A DNA stretch of 64,000 bases from Combretum micranthum (taxonomy: Eukaryota > Streptophyta > Magnoliopsida > Myrtales > Combretaceae). Below are positions 37,441 to 49,330 of the stretch, piece by piece (positions within the stretch are counted from its first letter, which is position 1; every line of letters starts with the position of its first letter). Both the position numbers and the translations under genes were made by a program. The DNA lies in assembly GCA_024138025.1 (NCBI GenBank), contig JAMXBD010002849.1, positions 1 to 64,000 on the forward strand. The letters run 5' to 3'. Below the pieces are notes generated by a model that ran no database searches, was not told the DNA's origin, and saw nothing but the letters and a program-made list of their open reading frames with translations.

Positions 37441-38146
37441 GCATATGAAATTTTTACTTCTTTCCTCATTCACCAAATACAATTAATTTGTCAAATTAAA
37501 TCTAAATTTAAAGTGCAAATAATAACTATAAATTTTGACCATAGTGTAAATGTACCCGATAAATTTTCAGATGTTGTAAATCACCCTGTCTAATTTTTGA
37601 TCTCATTTCATATGTCCTCTCAAAATTATAAATATTACAAATAACCTTAAACTTCAATTTTGATGTAGAAACAATTGCCCAAACTAATAAAGTATACTTT
37701 GATATCCTTTAAACTTTGATCTCAATATACTTTTTTTAACTAAACAAAAAAAATCATTTATATTGTTAGTTTGTCAAAAGTTAAGGAATTATATGTACTA
37801 TTTGAAAAAATTAGGGAGCAAATCTACTTGAAACTCAAAGTTTAATGGACTATTTCAACATTTGAAAGCTCAACCACATGGAGATAAAAAATTTGCAACT
37901 TCACAAATGTTTATCAATAAAAGAGTATATGTTTTGATAAATTTGATAATAATGTGCAATAAAATAAAAACAATAAAATAAATACTTGTTATCATATTTT
38001 CTAATAAGCATGTCATGCCTTGAAATTGATAGACATAGATAGCCACCATATACAGGTATATGAAAAATAATCAGATAGTTTTATAAAATTTACATTTATA
38101 AAATAATAAATTAAGTAATTTAATTTATTTAATCAATTATTTTTTA
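37441..38146. other. AT-rich stretch, presumed Helitron body or spacer
   Basis: About 700 bp with no gene. Part of it is probably the body of the Helitron whose 3' end follows, but the 5' TC terminus could not be located. Confidence 0.35.
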
Positions 38147-38177
38147 GCACCCATCAAATGGGTGCATGGTCTGCTAG
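38147..38177 (+). mobile_element. Helitron 3' terminus
   Basis: An 8-bp stem GCACCCAT / ATGGGTGC with a 3-nt loop (38147-38165) is followed 12 nt later by CTAG (38174-38177) and a T. This is the hairpin-plus-CTRR ending of Helitrons, which insert between A and T. The element is non-autonomous or truncated, since no Rep/helicase coding is visible upstream. Confidence 0.6.
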
Positions 38178-39005
38178 TATTAAAATATTGGGTTAAATTC
38201 ACTATTAATTTTGGATTGATTTATTGAGTTAAGAATAAGAGGCCAATTCATACTTGGAATAACCTAGGGATATATGGTATGGTGATTTTAGAGTAAGAAC
38301 CATAAGACTGATCTATCTTCTCTCAACCATTCTAGCATTCATGGCTTAAACCTTAAAGAAGCCCATGGATAAATCACTAAGAAGAGAATCCATCTCATTG
38401 GTTGGCCACGGATGAACATTTTCATGATTATATGAAAGGTTAATATAAAAAATGGTACCTAAACTTTTGTGAAAAGTTTAATTAGGTACCTAAAGTTCGG
38501 TGTTAATAAATTTGTTACCTGAATAAAGTTTTCATAAACTTTTTTTTGTACCTAATTAAATTTGCTTTAGGTATAAAAAAAGTCAACGAAAACTTTGGTT
38601 AGATATGAAAATTGTCAAAACTAAACTTCAGGTATGAAAAAAGTCTGTGAAAACTTTGTTCATATATCAAATTATTTAAAATGAAACTTCATGTACCTGA
38701 TCGAACATTTTGTGAAATTTTAGATATCATTCTTGTTATTACTCCTTATATAAATACTCAAATAACTCATTCTTAATTAACGACCAAATCACTTAGAGAT
38801 ATAATATTACGTTATCATATTACCGTCTTGAAAGATAAAAAAAAAAAAAATCAAGAAAGCTTCAAACTCTCCTTAAGAATAGAGGAAGTCAATGTTATAT
38901 AACTCTTCCATAGGTTACATGTACATTCCAACTCCTTAGGATTCACTACTCTTCTTCTCTTTCTCATCTCTCTAAATCATTTCTGCATTCCATCATCACC
39001 TCGCT
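38178..39005. other. Spacer with repeated 'ggtacct...aaacttt' phrases
   Basis: Between 38440 and 38710 the words 'ggtacctaaa', 'aactttggtt', 'ttcaggtatgaaaaaagtc' recur in both orientations, as in small non-autonomous plant elements. Boundaries are not clear. Confidence 0.35.
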
Positions 39006-39420
39006 CACTAGTAAAAATTCAAGCACTAGGGGAAAAAAGGAGATGCAAGGCATACCTCTTTTGTGTTGGAATCGCCCTTTTTGCAATAAGAGGCGAGGCT
39101 CACCTCTCCTTTTCCCTATATGTAACCACAAACTCCCCTCTTTCCCTATGCCTTCCTCATTTCTCGCTCAAGTTGCTCCTCTAATTTCTCGTTCATTTGC
39201 ATTTTTTTCAAGATTTTTCTAAATTTTCATTATTAAATTAGTACTAATTGTTTATATTATTTTCTTTTTCCTTTTTTTTTTGGAAAGTATTATATTAAAC
39301 GTTTGCATCTATCGCATGTCGTATTTCTACGTTTAAAGGTTAGTAAATTATTTTTAATACTTTAAATATTCTAATATATTTTCTATAAATTATTATGTAA
39401 TTTTACCATATTTTATAAAT

Positions 39421-39456
39421 GTTTGATATATATATATATATATATATATATCAAAC
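39421..39456. repeat. Perfect 36-bp palindrome with (TA)n core
   Basis: GTTTGA, a pure TA run, then TCAAAC. Each half is the exact complement of the other. Confidence 0.9.
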
Positions 39457-40120
39457 TATGTTTGTAAATAGCTTAATAGTTTATTTACCGAGATGCTAAT
39501 ATTTAATATATTCTATATATTTAAATATATACATTGTGATGCTATAGTTTGTTCAATTTTTATACAATGTGATTGATATGTATATATGTGTATATATCTT
39601 ATGTCCTTTGTTTGGTTAAGAAAATTGTAATGAGGAATTCACATTCAATCCCTTATATAGGTATTTTTTTTCCAAATATTTGACATTTTATTTAAACTAG
39701 CAATTATATGTAGTATGTTTCGCATTTATCTAAATATGTGTAATATCCTGTTATATTTTTATGTGCATTAAAATGTAATGCTTCTTATGTTGATTCAGTG
39801 CACGTACTACTAATCTTAATGGTAACTTAATGTTTACAACGTCATATATATTGGAAACATAAGAGGAAAGAAAATATAGATAATTAACTCATGCAATAGG
39901 GTGATTTCATTCACTAAATCTTAGTGTAGGATGCCAACATGAAATTGACATATGATGCGTGATTTAACTACAGGTAATATAGAAATATGGTTAACTAGTT
40001 TTTGATAGTTAGGGTGAACCATAGAATGGTAGGTGGATTGATAAGATGCCTATGTAAAGATTGTCTTAACATGTCATGGCAGTTTATCTGATTATTGATT
40101 ATCATCTCTTGACAGGGAAA

Positions 40121-43100
40121 TGGCCTGGACCTACTCGAGGTGGATTTACCATGATAGGAGTCTAATGGAATAAACGATGAAGACAGGTCTCTAGCAACGT
40201 AATCAATGAAAAGGAGTATTCCAGATGAGTACCAATCCTTTGAAGATCAAGTTGATCAATGATTATTGGAGGATTAGCCGCCAATATAAGTGACCCAAGG
40301 GAGACGACACCGATAGTGGGGATGAAAACAATAAAGCTGACATGAACTAGTAAACAAAGATGTTTAAAAGTGCTAAAACCGCAGTATATACAGGTTGTAC
40401 CAAGTTCTCATTATTATCTATGGTACTTCAGAATATGAAAGCCGACAACAAAAAATTTGTAAAATCCTTCAATGTTTGGATTGCTTTTAGAAGAAGATTG
40501 TTGCTAGATGACAATTTGTTACCCTCTCCATACTATGATGTATGCAAGATGTTGAGGCGATTAGGCATGTGTGTAATCATAATCCATGTTTAAAGGAAAA
40601 AGGCTATAAATATGTCAAGTCAAGATAATACAGTGCTAAGCTCTAACTCGACTTGGATGAAAAACTCAAAACTCAAGCTTGTCTTGAATTCAATTAATCT
40701 TTAATTTTCATGCTTGAACTTGACCTAAATTGCTACTCAATAATCTTGAACTTGACTCGATTAGGATTGATTATCCTTATAAACTTCAATTAGATAAAAA
40801 AATAAGTTGGGATTTAGGAATGGAATAAACTTTTAGGTGACTTAGTTTTAAATATAATAAATATGGATCATTGAATATGAAGGGAAAAAAAAAAGGAAAA
40901 ACCAAAATATTAAAATAGGCTGAAAAATGGGAAAAACACATGTTTTAATATTTTTTTTTATAAAAAATAGAAAAAAATTGAATTGGCTCGTGAGTTACAT
41001 AAGTCAAGTATTTTAAAGCTTAGACTCGATAACTACTCGAGTAGCTTGAACTAGGACTTGACTCGATTGTAGTTGAGTTGAATTCGAGTTATCACAAAAT
41101 TGAACTTAAGTAGCTCATAAATAATCTAAACTTGTTAATGTCTTAGGAATGATTATGTGATGTTTCAGAAAGAATTTTAGAATCTCAATAGCTGCCCAAT
41201 GTATGGGGAAGTGAGATAGAAACTTTATTCTAATAAGCAAAAGATCATGCCTATGATGGTTTTGCACCATTTTCCACTAATTAAAAGGTTACAACAGCTA
41301 TTCATGTGTCATAAGATGGCTCTAGAGATGGATGACACGAGGAAAATTATGTTAGTGAGGAGGTCATGCTAAGGCATCCCATAGAATGTGAAAATGTGAC
41401 TATATGCCAAATACCTCAATCCTTAGAGTGCGAGATTAGGACTTGCTACTGATGGGTTCAGTCCTTATGCAAAAATGACCACAATATTCAACATATGGCC
41501 TATGATTTTGTTTATATACAATGTTCTACCATGGAGATGCATAAAGGTGTCATTTGATGATGTCACTTGTAACATCGATGTATAAATCTCCAGGTAAAGA
41601 CATTAATATGTATTTACAGCTGCTAATGGAAGAGTTGGAAGAACTATTGGCAAATGGTGTGAGGATACTGGATGTGGTAGAAGGTTGGACGTTCTAAATA
41701 CATGCCATGTTGTTTTGGACAATCAATGATTTCTTGGAAAATGGTGATGTTTCTTGTTGAATGACCTAGGGATAGAAGGCATTCCCAATATGCAATGTAG
41801 ATTGAACAAGCGACTATATAAATGGTAAATTTCATATGTAGGCCACAAACAGTTCTTACTTCCTAGGCATTGATGGCATTGAGATAACGAAAGTTTTGAT
41901 GGAATTGTTGAGATGAGACCTTAGTTGAGGGATTTCACCGATGAGGATATTATGGTTCAATTTATTCAACACGAACATGTTATGTTGGGAAAGGTATAAG
42001 AGAGACTTTGTCGCAGAGAAGCTAAGAAAACATAAATTGGTGTAAGAAAAGTGTGCTTTATAGATTGTCGCATTAGCAGGAATTGCAAATATGCCATAAC
42101 CTCAATGCAATGCACATCGAGATGAATATATGTAATAACCTAGTTGGGACTGTTTTTCAGTTTGAAACGTAAGTCAAAGGACATAGAAAAGGCAAGGGTT
42201 ACCCTCTAGGAAATGGGTATTTGCCTGAAGCTAGATTCGCAAAATCGTGGTGATTGGAATTTCAAGCCACTAGCTGAATATACATTGTCATCTCGAAATA
42301 TGAGAGAGGCTTACAACTTGATCAAAGATGTGAAATTGCTAAATAGATATGCTTCCAACATATCCTCCTGCTTAGGTGCAGATGGAGTAAATGTGAGGGA
42401 CTAAAGAGCCACGGCCGCCATGTTTTGCTTTGGTGAATTCTCCTTGTGGTCATTCATTAGGTTTTTTTTTTTTTTTTTTTTTTTTATATATATAACTAAA
42501 TTTGTGACATGGTTTAAGATGTCTTCTTTAGGGAGTTGACCGCTAAAGAATTTTGTGTGGATTTGCTACGGTCATTAAAGAAAACCATAATCCTAACATT
42601 GTATGAGTTAGCAATGATATTCCTACCTACCATTTTCGATATCATGGTGCACTTAGTTGTGAATTTGCCTAAAGAAGCCAGCATACGTGGCCCTATTTAA
42701 TATTGTTAGATATATTAAGTTGAGAGACACCTAAGAGTGCTTAAGGGGGATCTAAGGAATAGGGCAAGACCCATCACCGAATGTATGAGAGAGCATTCAA
42801 TTTTGTTCATTATACTTTGAGAACATGCACTTAAGAATAAATAGACCCCATCGATTAGGGGATGAACTGTTAGAAGAAGGTTCAATCTTGTCATCTTGGA
42901 TATTTGCATAGCTTATCTAACTTTTAGGTGCATGAACCTTATCGGGGTCAGATGTTGAAATTAACAAGATGCATTGGAAAATGTTGAACAATTGCGAGGA
43001 GATGCGATCACATGTGAGGTAAGTGGTATCACTTATGTTCTTCAATACACTATTAAGTCTATGTTTTTTCTTTTTTTTTTTTTTTCATGTTCCTTGTTAA

Positions 43101-43575
43101 TTCATTTGTGATTGGAGAGTTCAAACAAGAGCTAGATGTACATGGAGCATGTAACATAAGAGCACTCGCGAGTAGGTATTTCGCTGAGTGGTTTAGAAAT
43201 AAGGTTAAAATTCGCTTAACTCCCAACAAAAAAGATCATAATAGGGAATTGGTTGGCCATCTTTCTTGCATCTTTTGCAAATTATGCAACTCAGAGCTAT
43301 CCATGGGCTATAGGTGTCAGAAGAGTTGGAAGCCTTGGCATGGGCCCCATGTGTTCATTGCTATAATTACAAAGTTTACATGGTGAGTAGAGTTTGGTCT
43401 AACATTGAATCTATGCAGACATCCTAAAATAATTTAACAGTAGTGTATGCATACTAGGTGCACATAACAAATAGAGGATAACTTTCTTTGGCACACTCAT
43501 TGGTGATGTTTAGTTAAATTACATGGGGTCTAAGCATGTGTTTATGTTCAAGTGCAGGAGGTTTGATACTAATTG
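40121..43575 (+). pseudogene. CACTA transposase (tnp2 family) relic
   Basis: A colinear series of tnp2 segments can be read in shifting plus frames: 'SRWIYHDRSL' (about 40140), 'VYTGCTKFS' and 'LLPSPYYDVCKMLRRLGM' (40386-40578), then after the insert 'FPLIKRLQQLFMC' (about 41280), 'RLGLATDGF' (41433-41459) with 'FNIWPMILFIYNVLPW' to 41540, 'YLQLLMEELEELLANGV' (about 41610), 'AMLFWTIND' (41705), 'HNLNAMHIE' (42094-42120), 'YASNISSC' (42348), 'FDIMVHLVVNLPKEA' (42635) and 'FKCRRFDTNW' (43551). In live CACTA elements this protein binds and mobilises the ends. Here at least ten stops and frame changes make it inactive. Confidence 0.85.
40594..41137. mobile_element. MITE-like insert inside the tnp2 relic
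   Basis: tnp2 similarity stops at about 40590 (IIIHV) and resumes at 41138 with the next expected segment (a CxNDYVMF-type block). The flanks ATGTTTAA (40586-40593) and ATGTCTTA (41138-41145) match at 6 of 8 bases, a possible hAT target duplication. The insert is rich in 'aactcgac/gactcga' words in inverted orientation, like the element at 24233-24680. Clear terminal inverted repeats were not found. Confidence 0.5.
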
Positions 43576-44185
43576 GGAAAAGTAGAAAGCATCAATGGAG
43601 ACTTATCTCAATCAACACATGAAGAACATGGCACTACAATGATTCGTACATTCTTTTAGAACATGAGCAACAAGCATTTTACCTTAAGGACCTGAGCAAC
43701 TGATCCAGTGATTGAAGGGTTATCCAAAAAGTACACCATCGACATCTATTCACTTGAGGTCTTTTCCAAGTTGAATCCCTTAATGAAGGTGATCCAAAAG
43801 AGCAAACTGATACCAAGAGCTTTCCAATAGACAATTACAAGGTCTTTGACAATTCCAATTGATCACATCTTTGTTGACCTAAGAAACCTAGCAAACTTAC
43901 CCAACCCTAGTGAGGGTTGTAGTAGTATAGCTGTATAGGTGATGATGAAATCAACGGTAGTCCCACACACAATAATAAAAATAAGTAGAATAACATGTAG
44001 GGTTAATTTTGTTATTTTGCACATGCGTGAGTTTGTAAAATACAGAAATAAAGATGGAAATATAATGAATTATGAATCATGAGATAATATAGGATGAGCT
44101 TAAGGTCAAAACAAGTAAATTGTAATAGATTAAGTTTAGTTGTAGGACAAATAATAAAGTTCGGATTTTTGCAATTTTTAACAGA

Positions 44186-44480
44186 TTGTACGCCGCCTCC
44201 TGGAGAATCTACGCTGTCGGCATAGAGACGGCCTAGGATGGGAACAATAGCGTTTTTCGTAACGCTGGGAGGAACGCTGCCGGCGTTCACTGGAGTTTCT
44301 CTCAACACCGGCATGAAAGCCACCAGCGTATGTCATGGATTTACTGGCGTAGGTAGTAGGAATTGAAATTCTGGAATTTAAAGCCCCGATGAACGCTGCC
44401 GGCGTTCGTGTAAATTTTGCCAACGTATGGTGTGCACCGGTAAGATCTACAAGTATGCCGCCAGCGTAGAGCCGGCGTAT
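44186..44480 (+). repeat. GC-rich palindrome array in the 5' LTR
   Basis: Repeats of AACGCTGCCGGCGTT (44273 and 44393) and of the form TACGCYGYCGGCRTA / TATGCCGCCAGCGTA (44208, 44455), plus half-copies ACTGGCGTA and CACCGGCAT. The array is the only CpG-rich stretch of the LTR and lies immediately upstream of the TATA box. Confidence 0.8.
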
Positions 44481-44491
44481 GACCAAATTTC

Positions 44492-44628
44492 TATAAATAC
44501 GAGATGCGAAAAACATTTCCGATAGATTTTCTTTTATTATTTTCTTCTTGCATCAAAGAGGGTTTTAGAGTGTTCTTAAAGATCCATGCTTGGAGGATCA
44601 TCTGGAGGGAGTTTTTGATCCAAAGTAA
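44492..44628 (+). promoter_or_regulatory. TATA box, leader and splice donor of the Tekay 5' LTR
   Basis: TATAAATA (44492-44499) is followed by a leader ending GATCCAAA and then GTAAGTAA (from 44625). A ten-codon upstream frame starts ATGCTTGGAGG near 44586 and stops just before the donor. The same features are present at 51388-51395 in the 3' LTR. Confidence 0.5.
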
Positions 44629-45701
44629 GTAATCTTAATCTTCTCATTTGGATTATATACAAATTTATATAAGTTTCTTAGGGTTTGGTTGAATTTTTGC
44701 ATGAAGGTTTTTGAAGAAAAACCCTAGCACGTGTGAGATTTGTGAATTGGTGAATATAAGTTGGGTTTTTAGGAATTCAAAATAGTAAGTTTATCTCCTT
44801 TATGATGGATTCAAACAAAATATGGAATTAAATAATCCTCATACATTCTTATTCTTGTGCATATTAGGGTTTCGGGTGAAATAATTGGTGTTTGTGGAGT
44901 TTAATCGGAATAGACGGTACAGATAACTAAGATTTCTTTTTAGTTAGTGTAGATAGGTTGTTTTATGTTAAGTTTGATTTATCTATGAATGTTGGTGATT
45001 TGATATATGTTGATATGTTACAGGTTGAGATTGGCATTGTTGTTTGATATCGGGTTTGGGAGTTTGAGAGTTTGGTGGTAGTGGCTGGTAGTGTTGTGAT
45101 TTGGTTTTCTAGTAGTTGTTGACGGTTGTCTTTGAATAGTTCAAGTTATCTCCTGAATATAAAAGGTACGACCAATCCATTGTTTGATGTATGTGCTTGT
45201 AGATTAGAATTTTGTGAATGGATGTAGGAACAGAATTGCATAATGAACTTAATAAATATTCGGCTTAATAATTGTCTGCCTGGTTGTGGTTGGCTTTGAC
45301 CAGTAGAGACCTGGCAGACAGTGATACTGGTGAGGCACCCTGATGATCTTAGTGTGAGGTTGTCCCAAGTGGACTCGTGCTAAGATATGATTCTGGTAGA
45401 ATTTAGGTGTTCAGGAATTGGGATGTTTGGGGAGTACCCACTCATCCATATATGTATATGATTACTTATTTTCAAAATCAGTTGGTTGTTTTTAAAGTAG
45501 AGTCTGAGTTACTCTGAGTTCGGGATTTATGTATACTGGATTCTGAACTGTGTTGTTTTGCTGGACTAAAATAGATAATAATCTGTTGTATGCATTTAGT
45601 TCAGTTGCATTTATTTATACATGCTGTATGTGCATAACCTTGCTTGAACTGGATTGGATATTATCGTACTGGGCTTCGCCGCTCATTCTGTTATATTTCA
45701 G

Positions 45702-45802
45702 GTGCAGGTGATGATAGTGTGATATATGATCTATCGGGTTTTGATATCGTCTATGAGGATGGGGATGGCATTAGCGGTCCTGACTACCCTGCTGATGACT
45801 AG
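45702..45802 (+). other. Candidate LTR exon with acidic frame (Tekay 5' LTR)
   Basis: The acceptor 'ctgttatatttcAG' precedes 45702. The shared phase is open and acidic and includes IYDLSGFDIVYEDGDGISGP followed by DYPADD-stop, with the stop at 45800-45802. The 3' LTR copy (52599-52699) keeps the frame and stop but differs at several codons, mostly with amino-acid changes, so there is no sign of selection after insertion. Confidence 0.5.
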
Positions 45803-46173
45803 TTGTATAGTCATAGATGACATAGGATGGATCAAAGAAGACTTTTTATGTCTGGTTGTTATTCAGTGTTAGATTCATGTTTTGTTCATTGAATTTTTCA
45901 GTTGTATTTGGAGTTTTATATGTGGTAATAGTTTTAGGGTATGGTTCGACTTGTTGACCTGCAGTTATGTCAACAATGTCTAGTTTTCTGATTATGGAGA
46001 TTATATTCTTATCAGATGGTTTATTTATGAGGACCACATGTCTTCTTTTATACCTTGTGAGTTATACAGGTGTTATTCATGTTATTTGTGGAAATTAAAG
46101 CCTTAGCGTGTCCTATTAAGAGAGGACACGTGGCGGGTTGTAATGCCAACAGGTTAGGGCGTTACAGCTTAAT

Positions 46174-46190
46174 TGGTATCAGAGCAATAG
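46174..46190 (+). other. Primer-binding site, initiator-Met tRNA type
   Basis: TGGTATCAGAGCAATAG begins seven bases after the 5' LTR end. TGGTATCAGAGC is the complement of the 3' end of plant initiator methionine tRNA, the usual primer in this clade. Confidence 0.85.
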
Positions 46191-46358
46191 GTTTTGAATC
46201 TGGTAGACCTAAGTTTTGACTCCTTAGGATGGTGAGATAAGATGAGAGGGGTAGATAAATAGGGTTGTTGTCTAGTTAAACTATTGATGTTTAGATTTAA
46301 GTTGTTGTATCAAGTTGGATACCCTTGTTCTAATCTATGAGGTTTTGTTTGTTTTAGA

Positions 46359-47460
46359 ATGCCGCCCAGGAGAAGAAATACTGAGGAAAATGAGGATGAA
46401 CATCAGGCTCACAATGAGAATTTACCACCTCCACCGGCAGGACAAGCACAGTGGATGTAGCACAGCTTATGCAGGCTGTGAATGCCTGATAGGAGTGGTA
46501 GGTCAGCAGAGCAGGATATGAGGAGGGACATGCAGATAGTCCAAGAAAATGCTGATGCTTGGAGGCAGGACACAAAGGCTGAATGGAAATGGGGGTAATG
46601 GAGCCCGACATCCAGATGTGCTGAGCCTTAACAAGTTTGTGGATTTAGTGCACAAGTTTGAGCCAGTGCCGGGAAAACCATTGGAAGCTCAGGTGTGGAT
46701 AGAGGAAGTGGAGAAAACATTTGCAGCATTGGACATTCCTGAGAACAAGAAGGTGGAGTATGCATCATATTTGCTGTCTGGTAGGGCAAATAACTGGTGG
46801 GCGAGTACTAAGAGGCACATGCCAGGATGATTACATGGCAGATGTTTCACCAGGCTTTCTTCAGAGAATACTTCCCCGACAGCATTAAGCAAAAGATGTT
46901 GCAAGATTGTTATACGTTGCAGCAGGGAAAGCTTTCGTTGAAGAATATGAGGCTGAGTTACACAGATTGATGAGGTTTCTACCTAATGCACTGAGAGAAA
47001 GTGAGAAAGCAAAAGTTAGTCGATTCATCACTAGATTGGAACCGGAGATACAGTATCAGGTGAACTTGATGGATCTGAGTAGTTATGCAACGGTTGTGAA
47101 CAAGGCTAAGATGATTGAGCAGGGTTCGAGCAGAATCAGGAGCCAGGAACCACCGAGGACTCAGGTATATCTGAGGAAGAGACCAGCTGTTAATATTGTT
47201 ACCCAGGATAAAGGAAAAAGACCATTTGTGCAGCAGTACAGATCTGTAGAGTAGAGTTCTGATAAGAGATGCTCTAGATGCCTTGGGCCACATGACTTGA
47301 GGGACTGCAAGTGGACAGAGAACGCGCGTTTTTCATGTAGAAAGTTGGGACATAAGAGTAATGTTTGCACAGAGAAGACGGTTCCATAGGTTTTCTGTTT
47401 TAAATGTGGTTAGAGAGGACATAGAGCAGTGGACTGCAAAGGGGGACAGTTGGGCATAGT
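46359..47460 (+). pseudogene. gag: gag of the Tekay element, broken
   Basis: It starts ATG at 46359 with MPPRRRNTEE, a typical opening for this clade, and hits TAG at 46458-46460. The capsid core reads 'FVDLVHKFEPVPG', 'EEVEKTFAALDIPE' and 'YLLSGRANNWWAS' (46630-46810). It is then frameshifted and continues as 'YEAELHRLMRFLP' and 'FITRLEPEIQYQV' (46935-47070). Two cysteine-rich segments follow: C-SR-C-LGPH-DLRD-C near 47270 and CFKCG..GHRAVDC near 47396-47440; in the second, a TAG replaces one codon. Gag would form the particle and bind RNA. Confidence 0.85.
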
Positions 47461-47529
47461 TTCCTCTGGACAGAGTCAGCGAGCACCAGCCAAGATTTAT
47501 GCTCTTTAGAGAAGTGAGATAGCTTTTAT

Positions 47530-47760
47530 AGACACTGTTACGGGTATGTTATCTATATTACAGCATAGTGCCTATGTTTTATTTGATACTGGTGCTAGCT
47601 TCTCATGCATATCTAAATCTTTTGTGAGTACATATGGTTTATGTGTGGAGATCATGTCTGATGTGGTATCTGTTAGTACTCCTTTGGGTTTTGGATTTGT
47701 TTTGGATAGAGTTTGTAGATCTTGTGGATATTGTGATAGAAAGTAGACATCTACCTGCTG
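47530..47760 (+). pseudogene. Protease domain, broken
   Basis: The frame at 47546-47746 contains LFDTGASFSCIS, the retropepsin D-T-G active site in its usual context (ILFDTGA-SFI). The domain is cut by a frame change near 47740, after which 'DFDVILGMDWLAKYHA'-type sequence continues with lesions. Confidence 0.8.
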
Positions 47761-47957
47761 ATTTGATTGTAATTGATATGGATTTTGATGTTATTCTGGA
47801 GTAGACTGGCTAGCAAAATATCATGCTGTTATAGATTGCCATCATCTAGTGATAGAGTTTGATTTACCTGATGGAGATCGGTTTGAGTATAAGCTAGTGG
47901 CACAAAGACCCCAGTGCTACCAACTTATGAGTTGTGGGGTAAATCAGTTTTGGCATC

Positions 47958-48970
47958 ATGATAAAGGAAGATAAACAGATAGTGGAAGTGACAGATATAC
48001 CAGTTGTGAGCGAGTACCTAGAAGTTTTTCCAGATGATCTACCTGGATTACCACCTATGAGGGAAGTGGAGTTTGGAATAGATTTGGTGTCAGGAACTAC
48101 ACCGATATCAAAAACACCCTATAGGATGGCTCCTACCGAGTTGACAGAGCTTAAGGCACAGTTGGATGATCTGTTAAAGAAAAAGTTCATACGACCGGTG
48201 TATCGCCATGGGAGCTCCAGTACTTTTCGTTAAGAAGAAAGATGGAAGCATGCGGTTATGTATAGACTACAGGGAGTAAATCAGGTGACAATAAAGAATA
48301 AGTATCGTTACCGAGGATTGACGACCTGTTTGATTAGTTAGCAGGAGCTTCAGTTTTCTCTAAGATCGATTTGAGATCTGGATATCATCAATTGAGGGTA
48401 AAGGCAAAGGATATTCAGAAAACTGCTTTCAGGACGAAGTATGGACACTCTGAATTCATGGTCATGCCTTTTGGATTAACGAATGCTCCAACAGTGTTTA
48501 TGGATCTAATGAGCCGAGTTTTCAGAGAATACCTTGATATGTTCGTGGTAGTATTCATAGATGATGTTTTGGTACACTCGAGGAGTAAGGAAGAACATGA
48601 GGAACATTTGAGATTGGTTTTGAACAGGTTGAAAGAGGAGCGGTTATATGTCAAGCTTTCAAAATGCGAGTTTTGGTTGGTGTAGGTATCATTCTTGGGG
48701 CATGTAGTAAATGGAAGTGAAATATCAGTAGACCCCAAGAAATTCAAAGCAGTGGTTGAATGACCAAGACCTAAAACTGTGTCAGAAATCAGAAGTTTTT
48801 TGGGAATGGCAGGTTATTATCGGTGATTTGTGGAAGATTTTTCTAAGATTGCCAATCCTTTCATGAGGTTGACACAGAAAGGAATTAAGTACGATTGGTG
48901 CGAGAAGTGTGAAAACAGTTTCCAGTTATTGAAAGACAGATTAGTGAAAGCACAGTGTTAGCATTGCCAG
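47958..48970 (+). pseudogene. Reverse transcriptase domain, broken
   Basis: It begins with '[15 protein letters not shown]' and '[14 protein letters not shown]' (47958-48160). A single-base loss near 48198 shifts the frame into '[20 protein letters not shown]'. Further lesions occur at 48278 and 48310-48340, then '[10 protein letters not shown]', '[15 protein letters not shown]' and the catalytic FIDDVLVHS (48550-48582) follow. The thumb region 'SFLGHVVNG', 'RSFLGMAGYYR' runs to about 48960 with three in-frame stops. This is the polymerase of the replication cycle; it cannot be made from this copy. Confidence 0.9.
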
Positions 48971-49330
48971 TGAGTGTGAAGGAATATGCAATCTATAGTG
49001 ATGCCTCGATTCAGGGATTAGGATGTGTTTTGATGCAAGGGGGCAGGGTTATTGCATATGCCTCGAGACAGTTGAAACGTATGAGAAGAATTATCCTACG
49101 CATGACTTGGAACTAGCGGAGTTGTACACGCTTTAAAGCTTTGGAGATATTATCTGTACGGTGAGAGATGCAAAGTGTACACAGATCACAAGAGTCTCAA
49201 GTATATATTCACACAGAGAATTGAATATGAGACAGCGTAGGGTGGATGGAATTGATTAAGGACTACGACATCGACATACAGTACCACCCGGGAAAGCAAA
49301 TGTCGTGGCAGATGCATTGAGCAGGAAGCG
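48971..49330 (+). pseudogene. RNase H domain, broken
   Basis: 'VKEYAIYSDASIQGLGCVLM' (48980-49040) carries the first catalytic aspartate (YSDAS). Later segments shift frame, and 'HPGKANVVADALSRK' type sequence near 49290-49328 closes the domain. At least two frame changes and several stops lie between. Confidence 0.8.

Larger units (their letters stand above)
44034..46166 (+). repeat. 5' LTR of the Tekay element
   Basis: 2133 bp. It holds a GC-rich palindrome array (44186-44480), a TATA box (44492-44499), a leader ending near 44624 at a GTAAGT donor, and an acceptor plus acidic frame (45702-45802). By-eye comparison with the 3' LTR gives roughly 11% mismatch over the first 490 bp and under 3% over the remainder. 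Confidence 0.95.

Noticed and set aside
46174..46190. A tRNA gene fragment
   Set aside because: Only the complement of the initiator-Met tRNA 3' end is present directly after an LTR; it is a primer-binding site.
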